Shown here: in pieces, positions 31,206-43,788 of the stretch
Position numbering within the stretch: position 1 is the first letter of the stretch
How the letters are laid out: each line of letters opens with the position of its first letter
Assembly (NCBI RefSeq): GCF_000715075.1
Contig: NC_134089.1
Location: 65,516,697-65,580,696, forward strand
Direction: 5' to 3'
From: Nicotiana tabacum
Taxonomy: Eukaryota > Streptophyta > Magnoliopsida > Solanales > Solanaceae
Length of the DNA stretch: 64,000 bases
The notes under the pieces: generated by a model
The model's input: only the letters and a program-made list of their open reading frames with translations
Databases searched by the model: none
Told to the model about the DNA's origin: nothing
Program-made: the position numbers and the translations under genes

Positions 31206-32740
31206 TGTCACGACCCAAACCGATGGGCCGCGACGGGCACCCAGTGCCTTACCCAACCAAGAACCAACATAACGCATTTTTTTATCAAACCATTATGGGT
31301 AAATGGGCCAAAAGGGCCATCATGATATAACCAAAATAAAACATAAGGGAATACTAGACATAGAATGACCCAACATGATATAGAAACTTATACTTGTGAC
31401 ATACGAGCCTATAAGGCCGACATGATAATTTGTATACCTAAAAAGTAGGTCGACAAGGCCATACAAGTATCCATATACATGACATATGTCTACAAGCCTC
31501 TAAGCGTACATAAACGTCATAAAGGTCGGGATACGGCCCCGCCATACCAATCAATACATGTCCAAATCGTACTGACCAAATAGGCAACTCTGGAGCAAGT
31601 GGAGTAAACCAACACCTTCCACTGAGCTGATAGCCTACTAGGAGGATTGTCAACCTGTCTATCAGGACCTGCGGCCATGAAATACAGAGTCCCCAGGAAA
31701 AAGAGACGTAGTACAAATAAAGTATCGAGTATGTAAGGCACGAAAGCAGTGTTTAAAAGACATGAAGGAAATATGGAGTAAAGAACTCAACCTGTAAATC
31801 TGAATAACTTTGTGAATCATGAAATGTTAAGAATTTCATGCATATGCATATAAATGTCATATCATGCATAGGTATATACGTACATAACATCATCAAGCCT
31901 CTAAGGGTATCCTATTATATCATCTTCGCCTCTGTGGGCAAAATCATTAGCGTATACCATCTGATCAGGTGGTGGTGTATAATGCCATAACCTTTCCCCA
32001 TACCCATATACATATACTATACGCGTATATTACGTCATCTGGTCATGGGCCAATATATATGTATAAATGAATAAAATGCATAATAAAGTAAGTCAATAAG
32101 ATCTCGCAGAATTTCATGAGACCCATGAATAGATAACTCTGGTCACAATGCTTTCTTTAGGGAAATGTCTTCCTGAATGAACTTTAAAGGCCATTCTTCT
32201 GTTGTCTATTCTATTATTGTTGGAACGCAATCTCTGAAATTCTCACAAAGTCGACTATTATTAAATCTTCCGATCCTTAATTCATGTTCAGTATATCTTA
32301 GTGACTAGCCCATGCTGATTTCTATTACTTAGGGGGGTCTAACATTTCCTTTCGGTAATCACGTTTGAGTGACAAACTCATTTCTCGAAATGAGGGTATG
32401 ACTTTATGGCTTATACAGTTTTATTGTCTCAAGGCTTGTTACCTCTTGTCTTTTCCTTCACTTGACTATAGACTCTGTCATTCTATCATATTTTGATTTT
32501 CCGTTATTATCCTTTTATCACATCTTACTCATAATGCTTCATTTACTCTCTTCTTATTCTCCTGCTAAAATTTTTGTCCATCACTATATTCTGAAAACTT
32601 CAACAAAACGTTCTTTCACTTTTAGCTCCTCTTGCTTCATCTCACTGGCTCTTCGGGACACATAACATTCCCTCTCCTTATTTTTTACTAGGGATGGGAG
32701 TCATAACAAGGTAAATATTTATCCTTTCTAGGATTCCACT
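31206..32740 (-). repeat. Minus-oriented LTR sequence, left part
   Basis: It begins TGTCACGACCCAAACCGATG and shares internal text with the solo LTR at 12401-13838 (GATCAGGTGGTGGTGTATAA near 31962, then CATCTGGTCATGGGCCAAT). Both read on the minus strand. It is interrupted at 32741 by a plus-strand solo LTR and continues at 35592. The five bases before it are TTAGT; I found no second copy of these at a matching LTR end, so the right boundary is not fixed. Confidence 0.65.
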
Positions 32741-34719
32741 TGTTACACCCCATGTTTTTGTACGTGAGAATACGTCGTAAGTCAATTGATGTTAGCTCAG
32801 AATTAAGATTATATTTGGAAGCATATAAAGTAATTTAATTATGTTACCTTAGAGTTTATAAATATTTAAGATCATGAATAATGAGTACCAAGAGGGTTGG
32901 AAAGCTTAGAAGCTAAATCAATTGAAGAAAATAAGTTTCGTCGAAAGTCAACAAGTTTGGTGTTACAACCTATGCATCCTGAGGTGACGTATAATGAATA
33001 TGGGACATGTTAATTCTGATTTGAGTGAGAGTAAAGTCATAATATGACTACATATGATGTTTGGATATAAAATATATAGTTTGGGAAAAATTGGATTTAA
33101 CTTACGGAAAAATCGAGTTAAGATTTGCCTTGTAACGAGTTGTTTTGAGAAATTAAATTCGTAAGCTTTATAATATCATTTTGGGACATATCTCAACCAA
33201 AATGAAGGTCATGGAACCTAGTTTTTAATGATCCAAAACATTTATTCATATGACATCAGAGTAGAGAAATATGGATTTTTAAAGTAGGGTTGCCAAGTCA
33301 CGTTGCTGCACTTCGGAGAAACTGCCAGGTTTATAGGCCAAGTTGCGACACAGTTTTCTCCCAATGTATTGAGAGTTACATGGAGATATTTATATGGAAT
33401 TAAATACCTATGTGTCTAGTTTCTAACGCTGCAAACATGTCAATACAATATTGGAGTAGAGAGATATAAGTGTCCGAAGTGGCACTGCTCAAGCTGCCAA
33501 GCAAGCAGCTTACCCACCTGCTTGGAGAATTGAGGCGGTGGTCTTATCCCCTTATATCTCGTTATCAATACAGATGTTACTCACATAAAATCACTCTCAA
33601 TATCTCAAAAGTCATCCCTAACATATCTCAATATCACAAGAACCAAACTCAAGGAAACAACAACTCAAATCATCATCAAAGATGTTAAAGACTATAAGAG
33701 AATGCTTCTATGGTGTTGTGGTGTGATTGAGGACTATTGTGAGCTAAGTTGAGATGGAGTTTCAAGTTGTAGCTATTGTTCAAGGAATGTATAATATCTT
33801 CTTGATCGTGTCTAAATTTAATCTTGTGTTGGTTGTGTTGTTTCAATGAAAAACCATAAGATGCACTCGAAGGAACATGGGATACAATTGTCTTTTTTGG
33901 TTGGACTGTTTTGTGGCTAAATATATGGTTTGTGGTGGTTGAAAATTATGAGAAATAATTTTCTAATATTTTTGTTGTTGTTTTTAAGCTTTTCTAGGTG
34001 TTAATTAAGTTGATTGAACAAGAAAAGATGAAAAACAAGTGATTGACGATAAGAATTAAGGTGCTAGACGTATGAGGCTGTCTTCGAAGGCATTTTGTGG
34101 ATGTTTTAAACTAGAAATAATATGGCACATATAAATATGATGTTCAGAAGTTTGTAAACTAATTTATGGAATAAGGATTGGATTTAATTTATATCTTGTT
34201 GTGAGTAAAAACGAACTTGCCGCAATATGATTGTTAAGATAATCGGAGAAACTCATATTGGATTATATTGTTGTTGTTGCTATTGTTGGTTATAGTTGTT
34301 GTTGTTGGGATGTTGATGAACCTTAGTGGTCTTTGGGATGTATTAAAAATAGGGAAGTTGCTACCCGATTTTCCTTAAGTCATACGACTAGTCAATTACG
34401 ATGGTACAACATTATATGTTAACGGCAATATCATTTCACTTGTTGTAAATGCAAGAAGTTGTTTTGATCTAGGTTGAGTAATAAAGAAGAGATCATACAG
34501 GTATGTTAAGGTTAATACTTTTTTCTTTTGGCATGATCCAAGTAACAATACATAAACGTAATGCTATTCCATAAGTGGTTCTACTCTTAGCAGTTAAGGA
34601 TGTCTATGTTATTCATTCCTATAAAATGATATTCAAGCATGTCTAAGTATGTTCCTAAGTCCCTATTGAGGTATATGATAGAGATGTTAATGTTTATAAT
34701 ATAGTGATACATGCATCTT

Positions 34720-34935
34720 CATGCACTTACCACCGTGCTACGGCCGATTGGGCAGTTATGCATCATTAGTTGCCACCGGTTGGGCAGTCATGCATATTCA
34801 TTTACCACTAAGCTACGGGCGGTCGGACAGTCATGCATTTGCCACCGAGCTATGACTGGTTGGGCAGTTATACATTTACCACCGAGCTACGATCGACCGG
34901 GCAGTTACCACTGATCAGTTGGGCAGTCATGCATC
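34720..34935 (+). repeat. Tandem repeat block in solo LTR
   Basis: Five to six imperfect units of about 35-45 bases with the consensus TACCACCGAGCTACGNNCGG then TTGGGCAGTCATGCAT. Examples are ACCACCGTGCTACGGCCGAT (34729), ACCACTAAGCTACGGGCGGT (34803) and ACCACCGAGCTACGATCGAC (34878). GC-rich units stand out from the AT-rich flanks. Confidence 0.85.
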
Positions 34936-34974
34936 TTACGATATGGATAATAGAGATAGTCTCAAGGAGAAGCA

Positions 34975-34976
<2 letters not shown>

Positions 34977-35013
<37 letters not shown>
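34977..35013. repeat. (TA)n microsatellite
   Basis: An uninterrupted TA run of about 37 bases within the solo LTR. Confidence 0.95.
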
Positions 35014-35015
<2 letters not shown>

Positions 35016-35591
35016 TATACGATGGCACTTCAGAGATTCGAGTTGATTCTTATATCTCTTTAATTAATGTTGACTTATTATTATGTTTCAGTTCTGCCTT
35101 ACATACTCAGTACATTATTTGTACTGACGTCCTTTTGTTGGGGACACCGTATTCATGCCTACAGATATAGATAATCGTCTTGACGGGTCCTCATAGTAGA
35201 CAAGATTAGCATTCACCGAAGGATCGGTAAGACTCCACCTCATTCTCATTCGAAGTGTAGCCGAGTCTATGAGTCATCGTATTAGAGTTTTTCTACAAAC
35301 TTCTGGGTAGGTCGGTGCCCTGTCCTGTTTGATGTCTAATACTCATAGAGGTTTTGTAGACAAAGGTTTATTTTGTGTAGTATGTCAGAGGCCTTGACAG
35401 CCCATATGTATTCATGTTTTAAGAATGAGAGTTCATTGATATAGTATTTGCCCACTTATAGTTTTACCTTACAAGTTGTGGCCATATTGGACCATGATAG
35501 TTAGAAGAAAAAAAATAAGTTACATAGTGGTTCGCTCGGCCCAGTACAGCAGTAGGTGCCAGCCACGCCTCCCCAAGTTTGGGGCGTGACA

Positions 35592-36293
35592 CCGCTGCCT
35601 ATCTTCTGAAATTTCTAAACATTCTAGTATTCATATCTAATTGTACTATTCAAGAGTGCACAATCTGGGTGTCTCACAAGGAGAACTATTACCATGTTTT
35701 CAATATCCTTCGGAAATATGAGCTAATGATAACAATCCATCCACAATTTTAGGTTACTCTTAACCCCAACTCGATCCTGATATCTCATCCTTCTCTTAAG
35801 CAATATTTGTTAGCTCTTATAGGGAATAACTAAGATGGGTGTGGCCAATTGTACATACCTCTGCTACTATTGAAAGTAACTCGGGATGCTTATATTAGTC
35901 TGTCTAAATTGTAAATGCTGAGAATCTTCACTAACTAGGTAACTCGTACCCTTCTTTACCTTGATTCTTTTACTTGTTAAAACTTGTATCTACCTTCTGA
36001 TTGTCTAGTTGACTTAAACCATATGGGTGGATAGATATTCATGCTTTAGGGCTCATTATCAAGAAGATTACATGACTTAGTACACATATGATATACTGAA
36101 GACCTCACATTTACTCATCATAAGCATGATGCAAAATCGAGTTCCTCTGACTTAACTTTTCCACAACCACATTCAATCTCTTACAAGTTGTTTTTTTAGA
36201 TGTAGGTATCATTGTATTACGAATAAAATAAAATTTAGAAGTTTGAATTCTTACAATTGAGCTCTACCACATGATCTAGAGTAAGAAGAAAGA
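35592..36293 (-). repeat. Minus-oriented LTR sequence, right part, and unresolved junction
   Basis: AT-rich non-coding sequence that continues the LTR begun at 31206 after the inserted solo LTR. I see weak similarity to the last 300 bases of the solo LTR at 12401. No clear LTR end is visible before the next LTR relic begins near 36294. Confidence 0.4.
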
Positions 36294-36860
36294 GTGACAG
36301 TCCTAAATGCCATGCAGCTCAACGTTACCGCTAGGCAAGCCTACAGTGAACTAACTCGGTGATCCCTTCTTTTAAAGATTTAAATAGTTCATTTTTAGTT
36401 TGTGCATAAGTAAGAAGCAATAATTTAATAAAAAGAGAGATCATGATTTTTAAAGCAAGTGAAATAAGCATAATAACCCAAAACCATCAAGTGCCTACTA
36501 GCATGAACTACCAAGACCTAGTGTGGCAAGTGTATGAGCAACTAGTAGAATATACAAAAGAATACTAGTCTACTGTCTGAAGTTAAATGATAGAAAATAC
36601 AAGCAAAAGAAAGACTCCAACTGCTGCAGAACGGGCTCAGAAGAGCAGCTTACCGCGAAGTCTTGAGAATCAGGAATGTGCGCCGGACTGATATCCAGAT
36701 GCACCTGCCTCAGATTCTGCACATTTAGTGCAGAAGTGTGATGTGAGCACATAAACAACATGTACCCAGTAAGTATTCAGTCTAACCTCAAAGAAGTAAT
36801 AACGAGGGGTCGACTTTGACACTTTCTATAGGCTAAAAATAAAATGTCGAAATTATAACT
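36294..36860 (-). repeat. Minus-oriented LTR relic, segment 1
   Basis: On the minus strand it holds the R/U5 text GTCGACCCCTCGTTATTACT, TCTTTGAGGTTAGACTGAAT, ACTTACTGGGTACATG, CTGCACTAAATGTGCAGAAT and, near the end, GGCTTGCCTAGCGGTAACG. This matches the plus-strand LTR at 60700-60830. It is cut at 36860 by the LARD element (TSD TAACT) and continues at 46862. Confidence 0.75.
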
Positions 36861-37943
36861 TGTTACGACCTAAAACTACCCCGGTTGTGATGGTGCCTAT
36901 CATGGAACTAGGCCAGCCGACACATTCCCAAAACCAATCAATATCTTTCATTCTTAGGATAAGATCAAATCTATTTAACATTAAACCTTTATAAGGTGTT
37001 TAAAACAAAAACAGCAGTGCAGAAAGAAAGCCCGACATCGGGGTGTCACTAGTCATTGGCACCTACTACAACTGCCTGACAACCTCAAGACCAACGTGGT
37101 CGGAAAAATCATAGAATACACTAAGGGAGAATAAGGAGGGGGAAAAGCAGGGTTGTGATCGCCAGGCAGCTACCTTGCTAACTCCGATGAACCTGCCATC
37201 GAGCGCAGAAATACTTGAATCTGCACACAAGGTGCAGGGAGTAATGTGAGTACGCCAACTCAGTAAGTAATAAAAGTAAATTAAGACTGAGCAGTAGGAA
37301 ACAAATAGAATCCACATCATGATAAACTCAGCAAGCACAACATGCTTTCAAATGGGAATATGAGTCAATTAACTCCTTTAAATTCTAGTTTTTGGTAAAA
37401 ATCATTTGAAGATACTTTCCAACAATTTCAATATAGATTCAATGCAGTTTGTAGTAAAAAGATAGTTCGTATACAACCCTTTGGGCAAAACATGAATCAT
37501 AAACAGCCCCTCGGGCAGACCAAACATAAATCATATACATCTCATAATAGAAAAAAGTCTCAGTGGAAATAACAAAGCCAAATCAGTGATTAAATTCCGA
37601 ACATCTCGTAAAAACTCCAGTTTCAATGAAAGTTGTTTAAAAACATTTGTTCAACATTTTCAATAGAGGCTCAGTATAAAGAGGAGTGAAAACAGGAATT
37701 TCATGAAAACAAGCCCTTCTGGCAAGGCATCACTTATATATATATATAGCCTCTCAGTCACTCATGAATCAACTCTCATCAATCAGCGGTTACACTCAAC
37801 ACTCACGCTCAATAGGTACCATTTAATAATCGCTGCAATAGGTACCTTATAATAACTGTTGCGGCGTGCAGGCCGATCCATAAATATATAGTCCACTGCG
37901 CTCACCGGGGGTGTGCAGACTTCGGAGGGGCTCCTACAACTAG

Positions 37944-38048
37944 GCCCTTGGCCTCTCTCAGTCATCATCCTTACAATCAGACCCTCGGCCTCTCTTAGTC
38001 ATCAACCTCACGATCAGGCCCTCGGCCTCCCTCATCATCAACCTCACA
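37944..38048. repeat. Tandem CCTCGGCCTC units in 3' LTR
   Basis: Three units of about 37-39 bases: CCCTTGGCCTCTCTCAGTCA..., CCCTCGGCCTCTCTTAGTCA... and CCCTCGGCCTCCCTCATCAT..., each with a CCT(C/T)ACAA/GATCAG linker. The 5' LTR has only one such unit (44968-45003). Confidence 0.85.
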
Positions 38049-38980
38049 AGCCACTCGGGCTATCAGTTAAAATAGGGTGCTCAGCCCAAAATATCATTTT
38101 TATGCATCAAAAGAATAATAAATATTGAGTTACAAAATCAATAAAAACATAACATGACTGAGTACAGATCTTAAGTCAAAACAGTGAGGAAATAATAAAG
38201 AATAGCCCCTAAGGGTCCAAACAACTTGGCACGAATCCCAAATATGGCATCCAATCCAAAACATAGTAATATTTCCAAAACACAATTGTATCAAATAGTT
38301 TTCAGGCAAATATGCAACTTAACAGTCACTAGGGGACAAACCCAGTCGCAATCCCCAATGTTGCATGCCCCCACGCTTGTCATCTAGCATGCATGTCACC
38401 TTAATATGGTGAAACGAAATTAAATCCGGGGTTTCATACCCTCAGGAAAAGATTTACAATCATTACTTACCTCAAACCGGACAAACATCTACACCGTGAT
38501 GCACTTGCCGCTCGACTTGGCCTCAAATCACCTCGAATCTATCCAAAATCAGAATCATATCATCAGTACATGCCAAAGCGACAAAGCTCACGTGAAAATT
38601 ATCAAATTAAACTCAAAATCCCGAAATTGATCAAACCCGACCCCCGGGCCCACGTCTCGGAACTCGATAAAAATCACAATACTAGTATCCTTATCCTTCC
38701 ACGAGTTTATACATACCAAGATCATCAAAATTGGACCTCAAATGGCCCCTCAAATCCTCAATTTAACTCTCCAATTTCAAGCCCTAGTTTCCCAAATTCT
38801 TTCACTAATTTTCCCATAGATTTCATGATTAAACAATGGAATAATCACCATAAACATAAGATACAAAACCCAAGTAGCTTACCTCTTTGAAAACACTTGA
38901 TTCCCTCTTGAAATCACAGCTTGGAGCTCCAAAATCGACCAAAAATGGTGGAAGAATAACCAAAATTCGCGAAGGAATGC

Positions 38981-38987
38981 TTATATA
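38981..38987 (-). promoter_or_regulatory. LARD LTR TATA box
   Basis: TATATAA on the minus strand (GACTATATAAGCATTCC). The same box in the 5' LTR is at 45943-45937. Both lie directly downstream of the repeat array. Confidence 0.65.
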
Positions 38988-39002
38988 GTCTCTACCCAGG
39001 GA

Positions 39003-39235
39003 TTCCGCACCTACGATCCCATAAGCGCATCTGCACTTTCGCTTCTGCGGAAAAATGTCTGCTTCTGCGGATTTCACTTACCTCACCAAGTCTCACATCT
39101 GTTGTCGCTTCACTGCTTCTGCGGCATCGCAAATGCGGTTTACAAAGCCGCACCTGCGGTCCTACATGCACATGCGCCTCTCTTCCGCTCATGCAGATCT
39201 CGCACCCGTGGTCCCAAATCCGCAGGTGTGGATAT
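39003..39235 (-). repeat. CGCACCTGCGG array in U3 of LARD 3' LTR
   Basis: Motifs GATTCCGCACCTACGATCCC, CTTCTGCGGAAAAATGTCTG, AAATGCGGTTTACAAAGCCG, CGCACCTGCGGTCC, CGCACCCGTGGTCC and CCGCAGGTGTGG. Many are palindromic CCGCANNTGCGG or CTTCTGCGG/CCGCAGAAG-like. On the minus strand they end about 15 bases upstream of TATATAA. Confidence 0.85.
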
Positions 39236-39923
39236 GACAGAAGCAGCAACATCAGCTGCAATTTCTCAAATTCAACCTTTCTGAAAACTATCTGAAATCA
39301 TTCCGATGCCCCCGGGACCCCAAGCAAAAACACGAACAAGTTACATATCACCATCCAAACTTATTCTAACCTTAGTAACATTCAAAAAAATATCAAAACA
39401 TCAAATCTCCCTCGGAATCAAGCCTAAGGATTTAGAAACTTCCAAATTCCACAAACAACGTTGAAACCTATCAAATCACCTCCGAATGACTTGGAATTTT
39501 TCACACACATCACAAATGACACAACGGACCTACTCCAATTTACGGAATTCCATTCCGACCTTGATACAAAGATTTCCACTACCGACCGGAATGCCAAATT
39601 TTCAATTTTGCCAATTCAAGCCCAAATCCACCACGAACCTCCAAATTCCATTCTGAATGCGCTCCTAAGTCCAAAATCACCCGACGGAGCCAACCAAAGC
39701 ATAAAAATCTAAATTCAAGATTGAATACTAAAAAGTCAAGATTGGGTCAAACCTTTCAAATTTAAAGTTTCAAGCTGAGAATCATTCTTCATATCTATTC
39801 TGATTAACATGAAAAACACAATCGACGATTTACATATGTCATAATACATCACACGGGGCTAGTCATGCCCCAAAACTGGCGAGCGAAGTGCAAGTGCTCA
39901 AAGCGACCGGTCGGGACGTTACA

Positions 39924-39936
39924 TCCTCCCCTACTT
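39924..39936 (-). other. Polypurine tract of LARD-like element
   Basis: The minus strand reads AAGTAGGGGAGGA immediately before the 3' LTR start TGTAACG, the standard priming site for plus-strand DNA synthesis. Confidence 0.85.
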
Positions 39937-42900
39937 AAACATGCATTCGTCCTCAAACGTGCCTACAATTATTTCAAAAGCCATCAAATCGCCATGTATC
40001 CTCACTATGCACATACCCGAGGGTGATCCCACGTCACCCTATCTCATATAGGTCCGATAGCACAATGTAGCTGAAATTTCACAATCCAACCTAGCCCATA
40101 AACCTTAGAACCAAATTTCCACTTCCAAATTTATCTATAAGATCAAAATCTCACATTTATACTCTGATAAGTCTGAACAAGCTGTAACAAGCCATACCTG
40201 CAACCTCATACGCAATTACATGATATACCACATAACTCAAACACTCGAAGCGATAACTTCTAATCACATCAGTTGCTCAAAACAACCGAATATCGATAAT
40301 AAACCTATTATCAAATAAAACCTCATTCCAACACTTCCGTATACTGCCAATGATGAATGAAACATGCAGAAATTCATAACCATTTCTCAGTTCATCCATT
40401 CATAAAGCTCCCTCTCCTTTGGCAAGGACCATAGTAAAGTTCTAAGCTGAATCCCGATATTTTATCCTTCAAACATGCTGAAACTGAATCCAAACGTATT
40501 CACTCTAGGTTCAATGACCTCATGTCATCCAACACAACCACTCGGGTGACATGACACATCAATACTATCTAAAGCCACAATCCGTTCAATTCGTGCACCA
40601 AAAAAAAAGTAACAACCCAAATGTACTCAAATCATAGGAAATGACTCAAATGAGAGAACTGTACTGCAAGCGCACCAGTACCACCATAACATAATGCTGA
40701 GAACCTATCACACATCGTAGAACCAGAACACATGATCTAACCCGAAGGATCATACCCCCACAAAACTTTGCTGCAATGCGCGACCCTTTCCAAACACTAA
40801 TCCACATGAATCACCTCAAGTCACAAAGCTCCAAGTCAACAACCACACGCCATTTGATGTCTAGTACCAATAGTGAATCGCCATAACTATGGAGAGCAAA
40901 TGACACAATGTCATACCAGTCCGAGAGAACATCTCCAATGCGCAATCAATCATGCATCACCCAAATACCTGTTTCACTCAAATTCTGCTATAAAGCCCAA
41001 ATGGAACCGCACCATATATGCATATAATCAACAAATTACAACTCCTCGTAACACAGAAGAGTAACTCATAGATCACTCTAGAACACGAATAAGCTCAACA
41101 TCAATCGAATGGCACATCTCTCAACAATAGCAATTTGGAGTCAACAAATCCGACCCGGTGCATAACACACATCCATGTTGGGTCTACCAGTGAATCCCAA
41201 ATCAACTTTGGTCACCCACAACACATAAATAACCCTCCGAAAGTTCACAGTGACTGAATCACAACACTTACTACCCTCTGACTAATATTAGCTACATTTT
41301 CACAGTCCACAACCACGAAACCATCTACTTACAAAAACTCTCAATCTCCAAATCCATTAGAATATACGAATCACCATTTCTGGTCACCCACTACCTGAAT
41401 ATCCACACATCTCCAATTACACGGTCATCCTATGAGGAATGCTCCTGAATTTTTTCTGTGCCATAAGACAAAAATCTGAACTCCAGCAATCGATCGAACA
41501 AGAGAGTGCCGCAATACCAATGAAGTATCCATAACTCAATCACATTGCCCTTTTTGAAATGTATATCCTCATCAAGCCACACATTTTAGCAATATCACTT
41601 GCCTAATCATCTGAAACTGCGCATGCTACTTAAGGATTTATGACCTTCCTTTCAGAATTGAATTGTGACCTTACACATGCAATCTCAAACCTACACAACA
41701 TACCGCATATACCATGCTATCCTATGCCAAATATGAGGACTTCATAATCCATTCCGAGCCACAAGCAACTACGTACTCAACTAGCAAAGAACTTTCCATT
41801 TGATCCCGTCTAGAAGAAAATCACTATACATCACATGCTCCTCACGCCTATAGAAAATATACTCCTCTAACCGTGGTAGAAATCATCAAGAACTCTACGA
41901 ATCCCCTTTGCACAAAACTGAACCATGAGGACTGACTTCTTCTAACTCAACCAAGCTACGCAAGCCATCCAAACCTAAGAGCATTGCCACGAAGCACCTG
42001 TAGAAACCCACATCTTCATAAGCACCCAATAACCTATCATATCAATTACCATGCTGATCCAACCTACTACCAAGTTGTCCTAATTCTCTGAGTTCTTCCG
42101 AATTACCTTCAAATTGACACATTTCCTTGCTAGTACACCATTATCCTTAACTAAAACTTGCCGCGCAAACTTTAGCATAAGACCACACCGTCCTAAAGCT
42201 CATAAATTGTTGTATTCTTCTGAAGCACCCCCAAAAGTACCACAACGAAAATACCCGCTCTAAAGAGGCCTTCTGCGAATCTAAAGCTATTACCTTCGCC
42301 TTTCTGATACTGGTACGTAGAATCCATAATGATACAGAAATGCTAGAAGTCTTATCATCTTCCAATGCAAACCTTAGTTTCTAGCCAAATACACATCCTG
42401 AAAATCTCCAATTATTACATGTAAATCTTGAATTTATTAGAACTATTCTCGAAAGTCATCCACTCTGCTCAAACCTCAATTAGACTAATCAAATGGACCG
42501 AACGGCTTGTGCTGCAATAGCACTCCAACACCGCAGAAAGTAACCCTACCTTAATGCAACCAAATAAATTCATGCTTCATGCACATTACATCCTTTACCA
42601 ATAACAACTCAAGTCATTCCATAATTCTTATACACTCATAAATCATAACACAAACCCTATCCAAAATGTCCTTTATTCGGGTCATCCTTTATCTCAACCT
42701 CTGTAATCCATAACTGATTCACCAGCATGCCTCAAACTGGAACCAACATAGCACATAACCGTGCAATCAACTGATCAATAGCAGACTCCCCCACTTGGCT
42801 CAAAGCCATAGATCAAAACACACAATATCTCATAATGTCTATACTTTATTACTGCCATAATACCATAGTGAGATTAAACTCAATCCCTCATAAGCTCATG

Positions 42901-43767
42901 CCACACAGACCATCTAGTACTTCAAATCTTCTACAAATCTCGCACTCACCCTCGTAACAGTCGAGCCCACTCTCTTAAGCGATCCAAATTCAAATTGCAA
43001 CACGTATATTTCACTAGTAAAAGAGGTCTTCCAACAAACAACATAAGGATCACACAAACTCCAGACCACTCCGCATTGGATAACCCACCTGCTTTGCCTC
43101 AACTAACATCCCTTTATACCCTTCCATCGTCATAAACATCATGCAATCACTTAATCTTCCTGAGTCTGAACTCATATCACAACATGAAATCTACTTCATT
43201 CCCCAACTAGACAACATGAAAAGATTCATCAACACACCCACAACTCGGGGCTATATATCAAATCATGATGGAAATCAAGCACCAAATAGTTCTTTCCACC
43301 CCCAAGAAGACCCTTCTCGTCTCATTCAAATCATATGAACACATCTCATATTACATCATACCCATCATGTAGCTATCCAGTCATCACTTCCCCAAGGACA
43401 CTATCAAACATATAAATCCAAAAGCAAGTTCTCACACAATCAACACCTCAGTGCTCAAGCTACAAGTAGAGCCCGGCCTCAAGTCCTTCAGATTGGCCCA
43501 ACATCAACTCATAGAAATCATATCTCGCCCCTCGATCAGGGAATCACAAGCCGTCAATACACAGCTGATACCGAGTGCTCGTGCATGCATACGAATGCGG
43601 GGAAGGAATTTAAAGAGTTACATTTCAAGTTGAATCAATGATGTATGATAAGAATTCAAGAATGTGTAATTTCCTAAAGGTTTTGCATCCTTTCAAAAAT
43701 AAGTACAAACGTCTCCGTGCCGATCCGCGAGACTCTACTAAACCTGTTCATGACTCGTGAGACCTAT
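39937..43767 (-). other. Non-coding interior of LARD-like element
   Basis: About 3.8 kb with no gag, protease, RT or integrase text in any frame. On the plus strand A and C clearly exceed T and G along nearly the whole interior, and the skew stops at the LTRs. No tandem repeat is obvious. Short open frames (60-70 residues) look random. Confidence 0.75.
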
Positions 43768-43768
43768 G

Positions 43769-43788
43769 TAACCTAGGCTCTGGTACCA
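43769..43788 (-). other. Primer-binding site of LARD-like element
   Basis: The minus strand reads TGGTACCAGAGCCTAGGTTA three bases inside the LTR end (TTGTGACAAGT). It is the initiator tRNA-Met type site with one change (TGGTATCAGAGC). Confidence 0.85.

Larger units (their letters stand above)
32741..35591 (+). mobile_element. Solo LTR, plus strand, 2.85 kb
   Basis: It starts TGTTACACCCCATGTTTTTG and ends CCCCAAGTTTGGGGCGTGACA. Flanks are CCACT (32736-32740) and CCGCT (35592-35596), a target duplication with one G/A difference of the CG-to-CA kind. There is no interior or coding sequence. It contains a block of tandem units (34720-34935), an (AT)n run (34977-35013), an R-region-like TTACATACTCAGTAC stretch near 35098 and TGTTGTTGTTG runs near 34270 and 34300. 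It lacks the GCGG array seen in other LTRs of the window. Confidence 0.87.
36861..39923 (-). repeat. 3' LTR of LARD-like element
   Basis: The minus strand starts TGTAACGTCCCGACCGGTCG (39923) and ends AACCGGGGTAGTTTTAGGTCGTAACA. It pairs with 43792-46856 at high identity (roughly nine in ten bases by eye). It has an expanded CCCTCGGCCTC tandem block (37944-38048), a GCGG-type array (39003-39235) and TATATAA at 38987-38981. Confidence 0.93.

Noticed and set aside
34711..35170. Short plus-strand frames over the tandem block (HLPPSYD-like repeats)
   Set aside because: They are translations of the tandem units and the TA run inside a solo LTR, with no recognisable domain.
31206..36293. Complete element with two LTRs between 31206 and 36293
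   Set aside because: Only one LTR, interrupted by a solo LTR, is seen; no second TTAGT copy and no interior with PBS or coding sequence was found.
39937..43767. Possible decayed gag-pol in the LARD interior
   Set aside because: No zinc knuckle, protease, RT, RNase H or integrase motif could be seen in any frame, and the interior has uniform composition.
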